From contig CM048652.1 in assembly GCA_026413185.1 (NCBI GenBank), positions 3,534,001 through 3,598,000 on the forward strand: a stretch of DNA of 64,000 bases. Reading direction: 5' to 3'. The position numbers were made by a program, and so were the translations under genes. The notes under the pieces are model-generated. The model saw only the letters and a program-made list of their open reading frames with translations. It did not search any database and was not told where the DNA came from. Origin of the DNA: Pueraria montana var. lobata. Taxonomy: Eukaryota; Streptophyta; Magnoliopsida; Fabales; Fabaceae. Below, one piece after another: positions 50,181 through 62,352 of this stretch (within the stretch, counting starts at the first letter, position 1; every line of letters begins with the position of its first letter).

Positions 50181-50479
50181 ATAGTTTTTTTAAAACAAAT
50201 ATAAAATCCACCATTTATAGACTAGAGTTTTTTATTTTAAAAAATTATAAAATAAATTACTAGATATATGCTTCAGCATCGGTGTAACTAGAATTTGAAA
50301 TATATATATTTCACATCAGTGAAACTATATATAATACGTTTTATTTTTATAAAAGATACTGTTTGATTAAAGTAAGACTTTAAATGTATCACTTTTATAA
50401 AAGTACAACTTTACCCAAATTGTTTTCATGGAGCGAGATAGAAAATAACAAAAATGTTTTAAGTAATCTATTCATTGAT
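49674..50479. other. Upstream flank of protease copy A
   Basis: 49680-49910 is shared with the flank of copy B (53760-53980), for example TTTCGGTGCAGTAGGAGAAC. Then AT-rich DNA with (CT)n(TA)n at 50149-50181. No gene. Confidence 0.5.
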
Positions 50480-51520
50480 ACTAAGTACAACTTAAAGACA
50501 GTAGGAGAAACTACATATAGTTACATGAGAGATCTTTTGAGCAAGATCCGTTATAGTAAGAAATTAGATAAGATATATATGTAAAATAGCAATAAGATGA
50601 TATGGTTGTTACAAATTTGAAGAGGTATTAGTGATATTTAAATTTAAATTCCTGCTACTACTGATATCTTAGTCTATTATTTTAATCTCCTTAATTTCCC
50701 CCCTTAAGAGAAAGGTGGTCGAACAACTCCTAGTTTGTTTCTTAGTCGTTGATTGAACTATGTGTGACTCAAAGCTTTAGTAAGACAATCTATTGTTTTA
50801 TTTGAGAGAACCTAGTCTCTTGTGTAATGAACACCCAATTCTATGTTTTTAGATCTTGAATGATATATTGGATTGGAAGCTATATAAGGCTTTAGCATTC
50901 ACACCATAAAATTGGTGTCCTTGGTATAGTTGCTTAATTTTCTACTATAATGATCTAATCCAACCTACTTCAGCTATAAGATTAAAAAGTGCTTGATACT
51001 TTGATTTGTACCTTGATCCAGAGACTATTAGAGTATCTCCAACAAGATCTCTTTTTAGATTTTTAAATGGGTCTCACTTGTACATATCACTCACTTTTAT
51101 CTTTTTCAATTTAAACATCTCATAATAACTCAATCTATTCAACTCAGCACCTCTACAAAATTAAATGGGTCCCACTAATAAACATGCATCCTTACTTTAT
51201 TTTTATTTTAATTATAAAAATCTATATTGATATGATGGGATGATCCACAATTTTTCTCTAACACGGATGCTTTTATAAGCACCAATTCTTATTTTAGATA
51301 CTCCTATAATAGTTAGATACAGAAAAAGTGTCATGCCCTCTTTCTTAAATACCACGAGGGACTTGCCGTTGTGGATGGCCTTATGTACTTCTTAAAGAAC
51401 CAACTCACTAAAATTTCTGCTAAGAATACACAATATCATAAAATCCTTAAATGTCAGGGTCTATCAAAGGTTTTATATGTAATCATTGTTCCTCTCATGC
51501 ATTTGAAGATACGTAGTAAA
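50480..51520 (-). mobile_element. Ty1/copia relic upstream of protease copy A
   Basis: The segment 50480-50680 is related to 55450-55610 (both have ATTTAAATTTAAA-TCCTGCT and AGATCCG-TA-AGTA). A purine tract lies at about 50690-50706 on the minus strand, as expected next to a 3' LTR. 50850-51027 and 51381-51520 match 54715-55000, part of the copia pol relic. No open frame survives. LTR identity is inferred, not proven. Confidence 0.5.
51028..51383. mobile_element. Tourist-like (PIF/Harbinger) MITE with TTA target duplication
   Basis: A 350-bp block between TTA at 51028-51030 and TTA at 51381-51383. Left end GAGTATCTCCAAC; right end complement GGCCATCCACAAC, an imperfect terminal inverted repeat. 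In the related relic at 54800-54830 the flanks run together (CTAGAGACGG-TTA-TATGCTTTTTAGAGGACCAAC), so the insertion is absent there. A TTA duplication is typical of this group. Confidence 0.65.
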
Positions 51521-52200
51521 AAAAGTTGACTAGTCAATAAAAAAAGTTTAGGCCCTTTAGGGTGTGTTACGGGTTGTTTTTCAGTTGTAGTAGTTGAGTT
51601 TAGCTAGTGGGTTGGTTAATCAGTTAGTTAATTTGCTAATAGTAGCTACAAAAACATTCTTTATAAATAGAATATCATTGTATCTCATTCATCATTTTTA
51701 ATCAAATCAATCAATATATACTATGAATTATTTTTATGGTATTTTCCTTATATTCTTTAAACTCTATAATGTGTGGCCACACATCAAATAGGTGTTCCTT
51801 GCATCACCCATCAAGATTCCGATAGGGTGTGTTGTTGCCTTGTCAAACGGAGAATGTGTTTGCTCATTATTATAATCTTTAAATTAGGGTGGTCAGTGGT
51901 CTCATTTCTGTGCTTTTGGTTTTGGAAATGAATAACACTGAGTACTGACCCATGCATGAACTTTATGTACACCTTTAGCTCCATATATTTTCTAGCAACA
52001 TTAATTTCCAACAGTGGAGTAATGAAAAGAGAAAGTCCCTCAAGGGAATAATTAAAAGAGTTAATCAATTTTTTATTATGTGGAAAACGTTACATTGTGT
52101 TTTCATGGAAAAGCTGAAATAAGCAGACACTGGAGAATCGAATAGCAGAAGGAAAGAAATTCTGAAACAACAATGTAGTAAGCGATAGAGGGAATGAATC
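51521..52200. other. 3' flank of protease copy B
   Basis: From about 51865 it matches the flank of copy A (from about 47780), with ATTATTATAATCTTTAAATTA and TCTAGCAACAT-TTTCCAACA. No gene. Confidence 0.5.
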
Positions 52201-53705
52201 TTATTTCTTCTTAGTGGGATAAGAAGCCATCTTATAGATTCCGCAGATTCCCTCGGGTTTTCCGATGTTCCTCCTCATTCTGATGTATCCTTTCTCTCCC
52301 CACTTAGATCCCCATGAATTTTTCACTATGATATAATCAACACCTTTCGAAGTTCCGTATCCAACAGCTGCCACACCGTGATCCAAGTCACTTCCGCAAT
52401 GCCCATCGAAAACACCCTACATATGGTAGGTAATCCAATCAATTTAACAAATTGAACTAGTTTCTCCTATAAAAGTTAACCATATTTGCCATACAATAAC
52501 ACTAAGTTTATAATTAAACATACCCCACTGTAAAATTGGAAATCTCTGCCTGAAGCCTCTATGGCCACGCTGAGGGGTTGGTTTGCAAGTGCCTTCAATA
52601 GGCTCTGTTCATTGTTTTGTGGCACGTCATGGTACCCGCTAATGGTGACAACTTCGGTTTCTTCCTGGCAATGGAACAAGTGAAAAAACTTTAGTTTCTA
52701 TGTTATTAGATTGGAACCATCTGATGACTTAATATTTTTTTAGCAGCTTACCTTTGTCATCTCGCAAGTACCTTCCTCCATAATGTAAGGATAATCTTCC
52801 TCTTTATGGAGTCCACCGTTTTCTACTATAAAGGAGAATGCATAGTCCATGAGACCCCCATTGCAACCATTGTTGTAAGTTCTGTCACAGTCAATCAATT
52901 CTTGCTCAGACAGAGATGTCAAATTTCCCGTAACTATCTGGTTTATTCCCTCGACCGCTGCAACAGTGGAAAATGCCCAGCAGCTACCTGCAACAATCAG
53001 CGCATGGTCACCATGTCAATATTAATGGCTTGATGAACAAAGGAGAATGAAGTTTGTAATATTGGCCCAACAGTAAGACATGCATGTTCTAATATCATTT
53101 TAGAATTTGGATTTGAATTAATTAATTCAATCCAACAACTAGCTAGTGGGAGGATTATTGCTAGCCTAGCTACCACTTATACATACTATTTTAACTATAT
53201 TGTTAATATTATTAGGTACTGAGTAGGGGCAAATAAAAATATACTTACCGCATGAACCTTGGTTCTTCACTGGGGTTACAGCACCTTTCTTTCTCCAATC
53301 GACTGACTTTGGCAATTCAACGTCTTTGTAAGTGAATTCTTCAGGGGACTCTCTCCATCTAGAGTTGTCAACCTTAAGCCCCAGATACTTGTTCTTGAAC
53401 TCTTGGTGGCTCAAATCAGCAAACTCATTCAACCCAAGCCAGTAGTTGCTGACCTCCTTATTTCTCTCATCAATGTGCTTTAGGTTGTCCTTGAAAATCT
53501 CGAACCTCAGCAGCTTCTCCTCAATGGTCTCGTAAATCTTGCCATGTCTTGACATCCATGATTCAAAGAGTTCAATGAGCTTATCCATGGACTTTAAGTC
53601 CTCCGATGAATAGCCCATAATGGAGAAATCGCGTCCAAAAGCCAAAGACGCAAATAGGCAGAAGGAGCAGGCAAGGAAAAGTGCTTTGGAGGAGGAGAAA
53701 GCCAT
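52201..53705 (-). CDS. XCP: Papain-type cysteine protease, XCP1/XCP2-like (copy B)
   Basis: Four exons on the minus strand: 53705-53249, 52987-52752, 52664-52524 and 52416-52201, with the same exon lengths as copy A (457, 236, 141 and 216 bases) and the same 349-residue product. Signal peptide, ERFNIN propeptide and the mature papain fold are present, with Gln149, Cys155, His291 and Asn311 intact. It keeps Pro in AVTPVKNQGSCG, the more common residue in the family, where copy A has Gln. Other differences include a KVDNSRWRES stretch in place of KVDYSRRRES. The copies lie head to tail about 4.1 kb apart, so this is a tandem duplicate and not a pseudogene. Confidence 0.94.
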
Positions 53706-53749
53706 GGCTATACAAGAGAAGGGGATGAGGAAGAATGGGCAAAGAGAGC

Positions 53750-53760
53750 ACTATATATAG
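53750..53760 (-). promoter_or_regulatory. TATA box of protease copy B
   Basis: CTATATATAG on the minus strand, about 50 bases before the ATG at 53705, matching copy A in sequence and distance. Confidence 0.6.
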
Positions 53761-54699
53761 GTTGTGTTTTAGATGTTACTTTCAAGTAAAGTCTGTTGGG
53801 ATTGTTATACCACGCTACACTGAGTTGTAGTAGTCTTTAAGTATATTTTTTGTAGGTGGCTTTACATTAAAGCATAATATCACATGCCTTAATTATGTGG
53901 CACAAGATAGTGTATGGAACAATACATATTTCGGTGCAGTAGGAGAACGTTCATATATCTTTTTGGAGAAAGCAAACAAAACAAAACTGTGTCAAAAGGA
54001 TAAACACAGTTACACAATTGGGATTTTTCTAATTAGATAGGGAAAAATAATAGGATAATCCTATATAGTACGAAGTGTTAATTCATCAGGTAATATGAAA
54101 ATCAAATTCGCATTTGTATACTATGTTAGTTATTGAAATATACTTCTATTTCATCATGTGATTTGCGTCTCTTCCTTCTTTATATATGTCACATAGATTC
54201 GTACGATTTCGTTTCTATTGCCAGCACAACTACTTCGTTTAATTTTTTTCATTATAAATTCGAAAAATTTTGTCATTTTTTATGCCCCTAAAAATTTATA
54301 CTAATGTAATATGATTTTATATTTCAACACACACATATATTTTAATCCATTTAAATTGCAGGCTTTTTAGCTCAACCTGTTTAACTCATAGGTTAAACAG
54401 GCTTGATTATGGATTCCGTGAAGAGTCTGTGGATTTTTTATGCCTTAATTAAAAAAATGTATTTTTTGTGGTTCAGTAAAAATAAAATAAAAATAGAAAT
54501 TAAATTAATAAAATGAAATAAAAATAGAAATTAAATTAATAAAATAAAAGAAGCATGGTTATTCTACTTAAAATTAGATATATTTCAAAATAGCCAACAC
54601 CAAATCAAAACCAAAAAAGAATAACTCTTAGACATCTTGTGATTAATTAGACTATAAAATGATAACAAAAGAATTTTTAAAAGGGTTTTTAATTTAATT
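53761..54699. other. Upstream flank of protease copy B
   Basis: Shared with copy A to about 53980; beyond that AT-rich, with a direct duplication AAAATAGAAATTAAATTAATAAAAT at about 54490-54545. No gene. Confidence 0.45.
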
Positions 54700-55615
54700 T
54701 TTAGTCATATAGCCAACTTAATTTCCTATAGTAAGGATCTAATCCAAGCTATTGCTATACAAGATCAACAAGTGCTCAATCCTCTGATTCTATGCTTGAC
54801 CTAGAGACGGTTATATGCTTTTTAGAGGACCAACCCACCAAACATTCTCCTATAAGAATACATAGTATCCTGCTCTAGATTTTCTATCATCCAAATTAGT
54901 GGCCCGATCATCATAAAAAAAAAAATCCTAAAATGTCAACGTCTGTTGAAGGTTTTATATGAAGACCATAACCCATTGTTCCTCTTAAGTATCTAAAGAT
55001 GGATTTTATACATTGCCAAAGTAGCATAGATTGTTGGATCCTGCATGTATTGACCAAGCCAATTCATAGAATATGAAATATTTGGCTTGATGTTTGTTAA
55101 GTATTGTAATACACCAATTTCTCTTCTATAATCTGTGGTATATATTTTCATTAATTCTCCATTTGTTGATATCATTTTGCCAATCACCATAAGTGTTGGA
55201 CAAGGAGAAGCATTCTTCATGTTGAACCTTTATAGCGAGATATACTTAGTCTGTTTAAAATATAACCACTTGCATCGCTACATATTTCCCTTAGAAAATA
55301 ATGTAAGCTTTCAAGATCTTTTAAGGCAAACTTGACATTCAATTGTTTATGGATGAGCTCATAAATTAATGCTACCAATAATAATAATGCCATCAATGTA
55401 AATTAACAAGAAGGTGATATGGTTCTTACTCATAAGAATAAATAGAGAAGAATCACTCTGAGTTCTTAGAATAAGATCCGATACAGTAGCAAATTAGATT
55501 AGATACATAAAACAACTATAAGATGATAAACTAATTGTTACATATTTGAACAGATTTTAAGGACATTTAAATTTAAACTCCTGCTGGTGATATTTCTAAT
55601 GTCCTTAACTTGGCA
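54700..55615 (-). mobile_element. Ty1/copia relic upstream of protease copy B
   Basis: 54993-55220 on the minus strand encodes a piece of copia polymerase after the YVDD box: MKNASPCPTLMVIGK, YRREIGVLQYLTNIKPNISY and NWLGQYMQDPT. This is the region that in intact copia elements reads 'GALQYLT...RPDI...VN-LSQ'. The flanks (54715-55000) are related to 50850-51520, and 55450-55610 to 50480-50680. The rest is too decayed to read. Confidence 0.75.
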
Positions 55616-56456
55616 TGTTGATTGCTGTACTCAATTAAATCCCACGAGTGCTCTACATTTAGAAAAGGTGAAAAAAAAACTACATGGTCTGCCTATGTGT
55701 GTGATAGTGATAGAGAAACGTTTTGAGGAAATTCCATGTCTCGTTTTTTTTAGCATATATTCTAAGAGTAAATAATATATATACTGAGAAATATTTTACA
55801 TTATTGTTTAATAATGAATTATCATATATAGTCATTTTATTGACTTTTACATAACTACTTTAAAATTAATCCATACCTATTATGATTTATAATTGATTGA
55901 TGGTGTAAGGATTTTTACATTGATAATGCATAAAAGTTAAACTCATATTCTAAATAATAATAGGTATGCATTGTTAGTGTAATTTTTTTTTTGTGACCAC
56001 TGTTATTAGGGCATTGGGTTCCCCGGTAGAATCCCGAGATATTCTCACAATCTTCGATCCTTTGGACACTTTTTACATTATCAATAAACTAGCTTAGTGA
56101 CTCGTGCGATGCACGGGGTGCTAGTTAAATATTTTGTGTATTTTCAAAAATGCACTGGATAATGGATAAATTAATTGATAAATTTTTACGTATATTTTCT
56201 AACTATATAACAATATTATGGATAATGGAAATATTTTTCTGTATAACATTTAAGGTCATTATTATAAAAATCAACAAATGAACCATTTATGATTGTTTGT
56301 AATTGAATCACAGTAAAAAAAAAAAACTCTATACTATTAGTTCATATATTATTTATTCATATTCTAAATAACTTTTTGACATATTCTTTAAAAAACCTAT
56401 ATATTCAATTTGAAAAGAAGGTAAATTAAAAGGAATAGATTGTTAAGAATATTAAA

Positions 56457-56557
56457 ATACAGACAGATTTTTTTTGAACAAGTCAAAAAGTTTTATTAAA
56501 GCTAAGGTCAAGTATAAGGAATGCTCACCTAGCACTAACCACCAAAATATACAGACA
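56457..56557 (-). mobile_element. Very short retroposon tail with 9-bp target duplication
   Basis: ATACAGACA at 56457-56465 and 56549-56557 flank an 83-base insert that starts with a run of eight T. On the minus strand this is a poly(A)-ended fragment, as left by a 5'-truncated non-LTR retroposon. Confidence 0.65.
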
Positions 56558-59500
56558 TAGATAAAGTGAGGGTAGTTTGATATGGCTGAGTGAGAAATTT
56601 TTGGCTAATTGTGGAATATTATATGCATTTTTAAAGAAGAGAAAAAAGAATATTAAAACTGTCTAATTGAGATGGCAAGAAGTAAGAATCTTACTCTTCA
56701 AATTTAACCTTTATTTCTTGGTAAATAAATTTAACCTTTTTTCCAGAAGTTTTGGAAATATTTAAGTTATTTATTTATTTTATTTTGGTCTTCAATATTT
56801 AACCTTCTTATTATTTCGCGCGCTTTTAGTGTGTATGCGTTCTGTTAATGGGTCATTGAACACGGCCCAAGTTATGATAACAGAGAGTACGTGCAGTGTA
56901 CGTACACGTAGTTTATACGCTATCTTGTTACATAATATCCTAAGTCCTAACGGTTACCGATTCTTGTATAGATCCGTACGGGACGATTTTTTTCTTTGTA
57001 TAATTTATTTTCTCACGGTCAAATTTTTATATTCGTTATAAACTTTTTAAAATTTTTTCACAACATGTATTACTAATTTTTCTTTTTTTCTCTGGCTAAG
57101 ATGTATATACTTTCAAGAAATGCAAAAAAAAAAAAAAAAGTCTTGAATTTATTATAATTATACAATTCTTAAATGTTATTCAAATATCATTTTTTGAAAT
57201 TTTATGTCTTCAAATTATATAAATTTCAGTTGGATATGTTTATGCATATATAGAAAACTAACGCCGGCGTAAGGGGAAAATAAACTAAGGAGAGAAAGTA
57301 AAGCTAATTTGTGATTAAAATTAGAAAAATATTGAAATCTATACCTTGATAGATTTTCTCAAGTTATCTCCTCATACTCTTCTTGTATGGTTGAATAATG
57401 CTAGTTAACTAGTTAAGGTATCAATAAATCTAAAACCGTAATTATATAGTAAAAATAAGGAAAAAGAGTTTAGTAATAAAAAAATATTTATGATATTCAC
57501 ATATATATTTTCAATATTTATTTTAATAAATTTCATATCAACATATGATATAAATTTTCAAATGTTTTGTTTTTTTTTTTTTTTATAAAATTTTCACATG
57601 TTAAGAATGAATGAATTAATTAATTCAAACAGATTGTAAGATAAGAAAGTGTGAAATGAAGGGAGAGAAAGGTAATTTGGAAACCCACCAAATAAGCAGG
57701 CTATAAATATGACTGTATGGCAGGTGACCAGTGACCAAGAAGGTATTCTGTTAAGGAAAAAGAGAAATTACAATCACTCTGCTATACCTAATTACCTATA
57801 CCTATACCTCACCTCAGGATGGGGATATGTGCATATTGCAACAAGTAAATAGGGTAAAGAAAGACAAGCAAAACAAGGCAAGGCAAGATATTATGAAAAT
57901 TCAGAGCACAGACACCGTCCAGGAGCTAAGGCCATAGGCTTATGTAACCTACATATACTGTAGGCTATGGCGTATTGGATTATTGTTCTGCTGTTATATA
58001 TCTTTTACTTGGGCGAGTCACTAAGATCTAAAGTAGGCACATGCACCTCCTGGCTCCTGCACCATTCAAAATGCTGCTCAATGCCGTGTGATGATGCCTT
58101 CTCTCTTAATTGGTTATACTATATTATACACATTATTATTATTATTATTATACACGTGCACTTTCCATTTTAATTAATAACAATTTAGTACCACCTCTGG
58201 TCAGCTACACCCACGCTGCTGCATTCTACTGTTACGGTTTACAACTTGCTACCCTAGCTAGGACTGGCTATATCATACAATGGCTCAGGGAGTAGCTATT
58301 TCCTATTCGGTTCCAACCACAATCATTTACTACTATACTAGTAATTAATCGTATTCAATTATTTCAGCTTCTGTGTCGTGATGATAATAAATTAAAGCAC
58401 CACGCCATTATATACTCTCTTGAATAAATTAATTCAATCTTCAGCTTTTTTCACTTCAAATTAATTCTTGAAAAATTACAACATAAGGTAGCGGTTTCTA
58501 ATTTATCACATAGTGTCAAATAAGAAACTTCAATACCTCCTGCTTACACAAAAAAATTAAATCCACTACTTCGAAATTACAGTGGCTAAATGGATTTATA
58601 AATGTTACTCTTTCTGGCCTGTGTAATTGAAACTTGCTAGTTTATTAGTGAAAAGAGGAAAAAGATAACAAGCCATAAGAAATTAAACTGTGCAACTAGC
58701 CTTGCATTTAATGCAATCCTTACTTTAACCCGCAAACACTCACCTTCGAAACTATCCATTTTTTTTAGTTTTGTTAACGTTACCCGAAATTTTTTTAAAG
58801 ACAAAAATAGTACTATGTATTATACTTTTATATTTTTATTTTTTATTCTTTATACTGATAAAAAAAAATACTTTATATTTTTTATGTAATAAAAACCTTC
58901 CTATTTTAGTGGTTTAGAAACCTCAGAATCAACTTTTAAAGAATGATGTTATTAAAACCATTTTTTAAAATGGTTGTTTAACTTACCTCAAATAAATGGA
59001 GTTAACGCACCTTATCCTAAGTGGACCACTACAATTAAGAACGTGTACTCAAAATTTGACCTATTTATTTAGTTTATTTTGATAACTTTTTTTTTCCTAG
59101 GTCACACCCCTATTCACCAAATCAGAGACTGATCCCGCTAGAGGTGCGTAGCTGCCGCTAGTCTAAGAAAATTTTGCACACGGAAGGAATCAAACACAAA
59201 TTTTTCTGCTAAATAGATCGTTTCCCTACATGTGAACTTGGCAGGGCCTTACACCACTGTGTCAACGCTATGAGTTATTTTATTTTGATAACTTGTGTTA
59301 ACTTTTATTATACGAATACCATAATTGAATAAATTAATAAATAGACTTATATTTAAGTACCTTTGTACTAATTACATTAGTTTAAGTAGAATAGAGTTAT
59401 TTAATCTCATTTTCGATTGAGGAAAGATAGGGAGCAAAATTTTTACTCTTGTATTTGGCTATGTATATTATAACTACGATATTTTGAAATGAGTTATACA

Positions 59501-59889
59501 ACTATTTTTTGCAATACTTTTTATAATATTATATTTTTAATCCTTTTCCACCACACATTATCCATTTTATCCCACACTTCTATCTTTTCTTTAATTTCCG
59601 ATCGATTTCTCGTAATTAATTATAAAAAAATTGTAAAGAGTTTATTTGCAAAAATAATTTATCTTTTGAAAGAGGATAATCGTAACGAGTGTCTTAGTTT
59701 TGGTTAACAACACTCACTAATCAGATACTAACTTCCTAAGATATATAACTCTCCTCTCCAGTTTTTCAGTAATTTACTCTTTGGAGAAAATTGGTTCTGT
59801 ACTGTATGTCCACGTTCAGGTTCATACGTGTGTATACCTGTTCACCTGTTGTGTTCGATCTACTCCTCCCCTCGTTTTCAGAACACTCA

Positions 59890-59903
59890 TTATATTATAT
59901 ATC
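59890..59903 (+). promoter_or_regulatory. Candidate TATA box of the NAC gene
   Basis: TATATTATATAT about 115 bases before the ATG at 60015, followed by a pyrimidine-rich leader (TCTCACTCACTCC). Position fits; there is no transcript evidence. Confidence 0.45.
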
Positions 59904-60014
59904 TCACTCACTCCAACCCCTTTGTCTCATATTCCAATATTTTCCTATTGTTTGAGTCTGTCTTTCACTTTTCTTTGTACAAAAAAGAAAAAGGCGGTTT
60001 GAGTGGAGGAGGTC

Positions 60015-62316
60015 ATGTTGGCAATGGAAGAGCTACTGTGTGAACTTAGTGATCATGAAAAGAGAAACGAGCAAGGTCTGCCACCGGGCTTCAGGTTTCA
60101 CCCCACTGATGAAGAACTTATAACCTTTTACTTGGCTTCAAAGGTCTTTAATGGAACCTTCACTAATGTCAAGTTTGCTGAGGTTGACCTCAATAGATGC
60201 GAGCCTTGGGAACTTCCAGGTATGTATCATATATTTTCTCCTGCGCAAAACCCTCACGGGAGAGTTTTAGTTAGGTATATGTATATATTTTAGCTAGAAT
60301 GTTTTATTGTTATTAGTTTCAATTCTTGCTGGCCCTGACCTTATATTTAGGTTAATTCGTGAACCTAGGACATATATTGTGGGCTATCTACTAGCATGTC
60401 ACTTCAAATCTCTAATGGCGTACGTCATCAGCTTCCCCTCTATTTTTTAGATCTTCTTATTGTTTTTCCTGTCTCTAATTTTCTGTTTGTGCGTGCTGAA
60501 TGATCGAGAGTGGACAGTAATTTGATTCCAAACAAAATTTAAGCTACTCTGCCCCCCTAGCAACTATTTCTCACTTATTAATTACCATCTCTAGTTAGAT
60601 TTTCATTACATGTTTATTAATTTATGCCTCCCAAATAATCGCCAGCATTTATCAGTTTTAAATTTATCCAAAAAATCTAATCCATCTAACAAACTAATTA
60701 TTAGAGGCCACTGTATGTCCTGATATGTAAAATTGTTGATGTGCCTGCCCAAGCTACTGGGAGAAAGATTCGGTCGTCTGTGTATATAATATTTACCAAC
60801 TTGGTTCATTTACAATTTATAGATTTAAGACGCATATAAGCAACATACGGGAAAGAATTAAAACAAGAGAAGTAGAGATAGTGGAGAACATCATTCAATG
60901 CTTCATAATAATAACAATATAGTGTATTATCTATGATCTATTAATTATACATGTGTTGCTTCCATTTTTCCATGCCCTGGATTCAACAAGTGTTATGTTA
61001 GTAATGTTGTGTGTGGAAGCAGATGTGGCAAAGATGGGGGAGAGAGAGTGGTATCTGTTCAGCTTGAGGGACAGGAAATACCCAACTGGACTAAGAACAA
61101 ACAGAGCAACCGGAGCTGGGTACTGGAAAGCCACTGGGAAGGACAAGGAGGTGTACAGTGCATCGAGTGGAACCCTACTTGGAATGAAGAAGACCCTTGT
61201 TTTCTATAAAGGCAGGGCCCCTCGAGGTGAAAAGACCAAATGGGTCATGCACGAGTACCGTTTGGACGGTCACTTTTCCATTCCCCTTCCCCACCCTCAC
61301 ACCTCTAAGGTACGCTACAGAATCTACTATGCCACGTGCGCCGTGCGAATCAAGTTATCTCCCATCCCTACTCCCTCTTTAATTTTGTCTGCTTCTGGGT
61401 TGACCCACCTACGTCTACAGTCATTAGCACCATGACATTTTCTTTTCACCAACCAAACTTGACCCTTTTCACTTCCTTTATTATTTATATATTAACCTTT
61501 TTGGTCTTTGATGTGATTGACTTTATTTTTACTAGCATCACCCTTATCCTTTCCCGTCCTTATAAATTACTAGTATAATTCAATGCGTTTTATCTGCATA
61601 GTATTTCATCTCTTGGGATTAATTAATTAATTATAGTTCCAATTAATGTTTTTTTTCTTCACAGGAGGAGTGGGTGATATGCAGGATATTTCATAAATCT
61701 GGGGAAAAGAGAACTCCACTGCTCCAAGTTCAAGGACATTCAGATGCTTCTCCGTCCCCAACAAAAAGTTGTCTACCTCCATTACTTGCAGGCCCAACTT
61801 CCTTTACATTGGAACCAGAATCTCAATCTCATTCTCAGCGAGACTTCCAAAGCCCGGTTCTGATTCATTACCACCAAGATCAAAATGATCTCTATCACCC
61901 TCATCTTTTCCCATTATTGCATGCATCACCATCACCAGAAACCACCAACGCCAAAATTGCACCATCATTTTCTGACCTATTCTTGAAGCCCCTCCAGTTC
62001 TCACAACAAAATTGCACCCTGAACCTGAAGGCCAAGGAACAAACAATTCCAAAAGTAACCAAAACGGAGGACACTGGTACATTCTATCAATATCATCATG
62101 AATTACTAGATGGATGCTGGGTGAACAAGTTTAACCAAAATCCAAGTAATTATTTTCCTCTTGAGATGGATGCTGCTGGGGTGATGGCATTCTCAGGATC
62201 AGGAGCTGCAAGGGACATGTCCACTTCAACAGCCTTTAATAGGGTAGCAGGCTTGCAGCAGGTGCTAGATGCCGCTCATATCGGAATAGATTCTTGCCCT
62301 TTGGCCCAGCATGTTT

Positions 62317-62318
<2 letters not shown>
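60015..62318 (+). CDS. CUC3: NAC transcription factor, CUP-SHAPED COTYLEDON 3 type
   Basis: Three exons give 381 residues: 60015-60219, 61023-61309 and 61665-62318. The intron positions are those usual in NAC genes. The five NAC subdomains are present in order: GLPPGFRFHPTDEELITFYL (A), the acidic FAEVDLNRCEPWELP (B), DRKYPTGLRTNRATGAGYWK (C), GMKKTLVFYKGRAPRGEKTK (D) and EEWVICRIFHK (E). The N-terminus MLAMEELLCELSDHEKRNEQ and the phrase LITFYLASKVF are features of the CUC3 branch, which sets organ boundaries and axillary meristems. The tail is divergent, as usual, with a short end DSCPLAQHV. I saw no miR164-complementary site, as known for CUC3 but not CUC1/CUC2. Orthology by memory of motifs, so a close paralogue is possible. 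Confidence 0.9.

Positions 62319-62352
<34 letters not shown>

Larger units (their letters stand above)
55616..60014. other. Intergenic region before the NAC gene
   Basis: 4.4 kb without a supported gene. Contents: a hairpin sequence at 56087-56126; a short retroposon tail at 56457-56557; poly-A at 57123-57138; a less AT-rich stretch at 57700-58300 with no family resemblance; and a 180-bp segment at 59095-59275 that reads like an old dispersed repeat. Confidence 0.45.

Noticed and set aside
50384..50584. 66-codon open frame between the protease copies
   Set aside because: Lies over the LTR-like copia relic and has no protein resemblance.
55985..56060. tRNA-like phrase GGTTCCCCGGTAGAATCCCGAG
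   Set aside because: No acceptor stem or anticodon arm can be drawn around it.
57900..58000. Short complementary words (CCATAG/CTATGG and CCTACA/TGTAGG) as a microRNA precursor
   Set aside because: The stem is short and bulged, and no known plant microRNA sequence is present.
59095..59275. SINE with recognisable promoter boxes
   Set aside because: It reads like a dispersed plant repeat, but no A/B boxes, poly(A) or target duplication could be shown.
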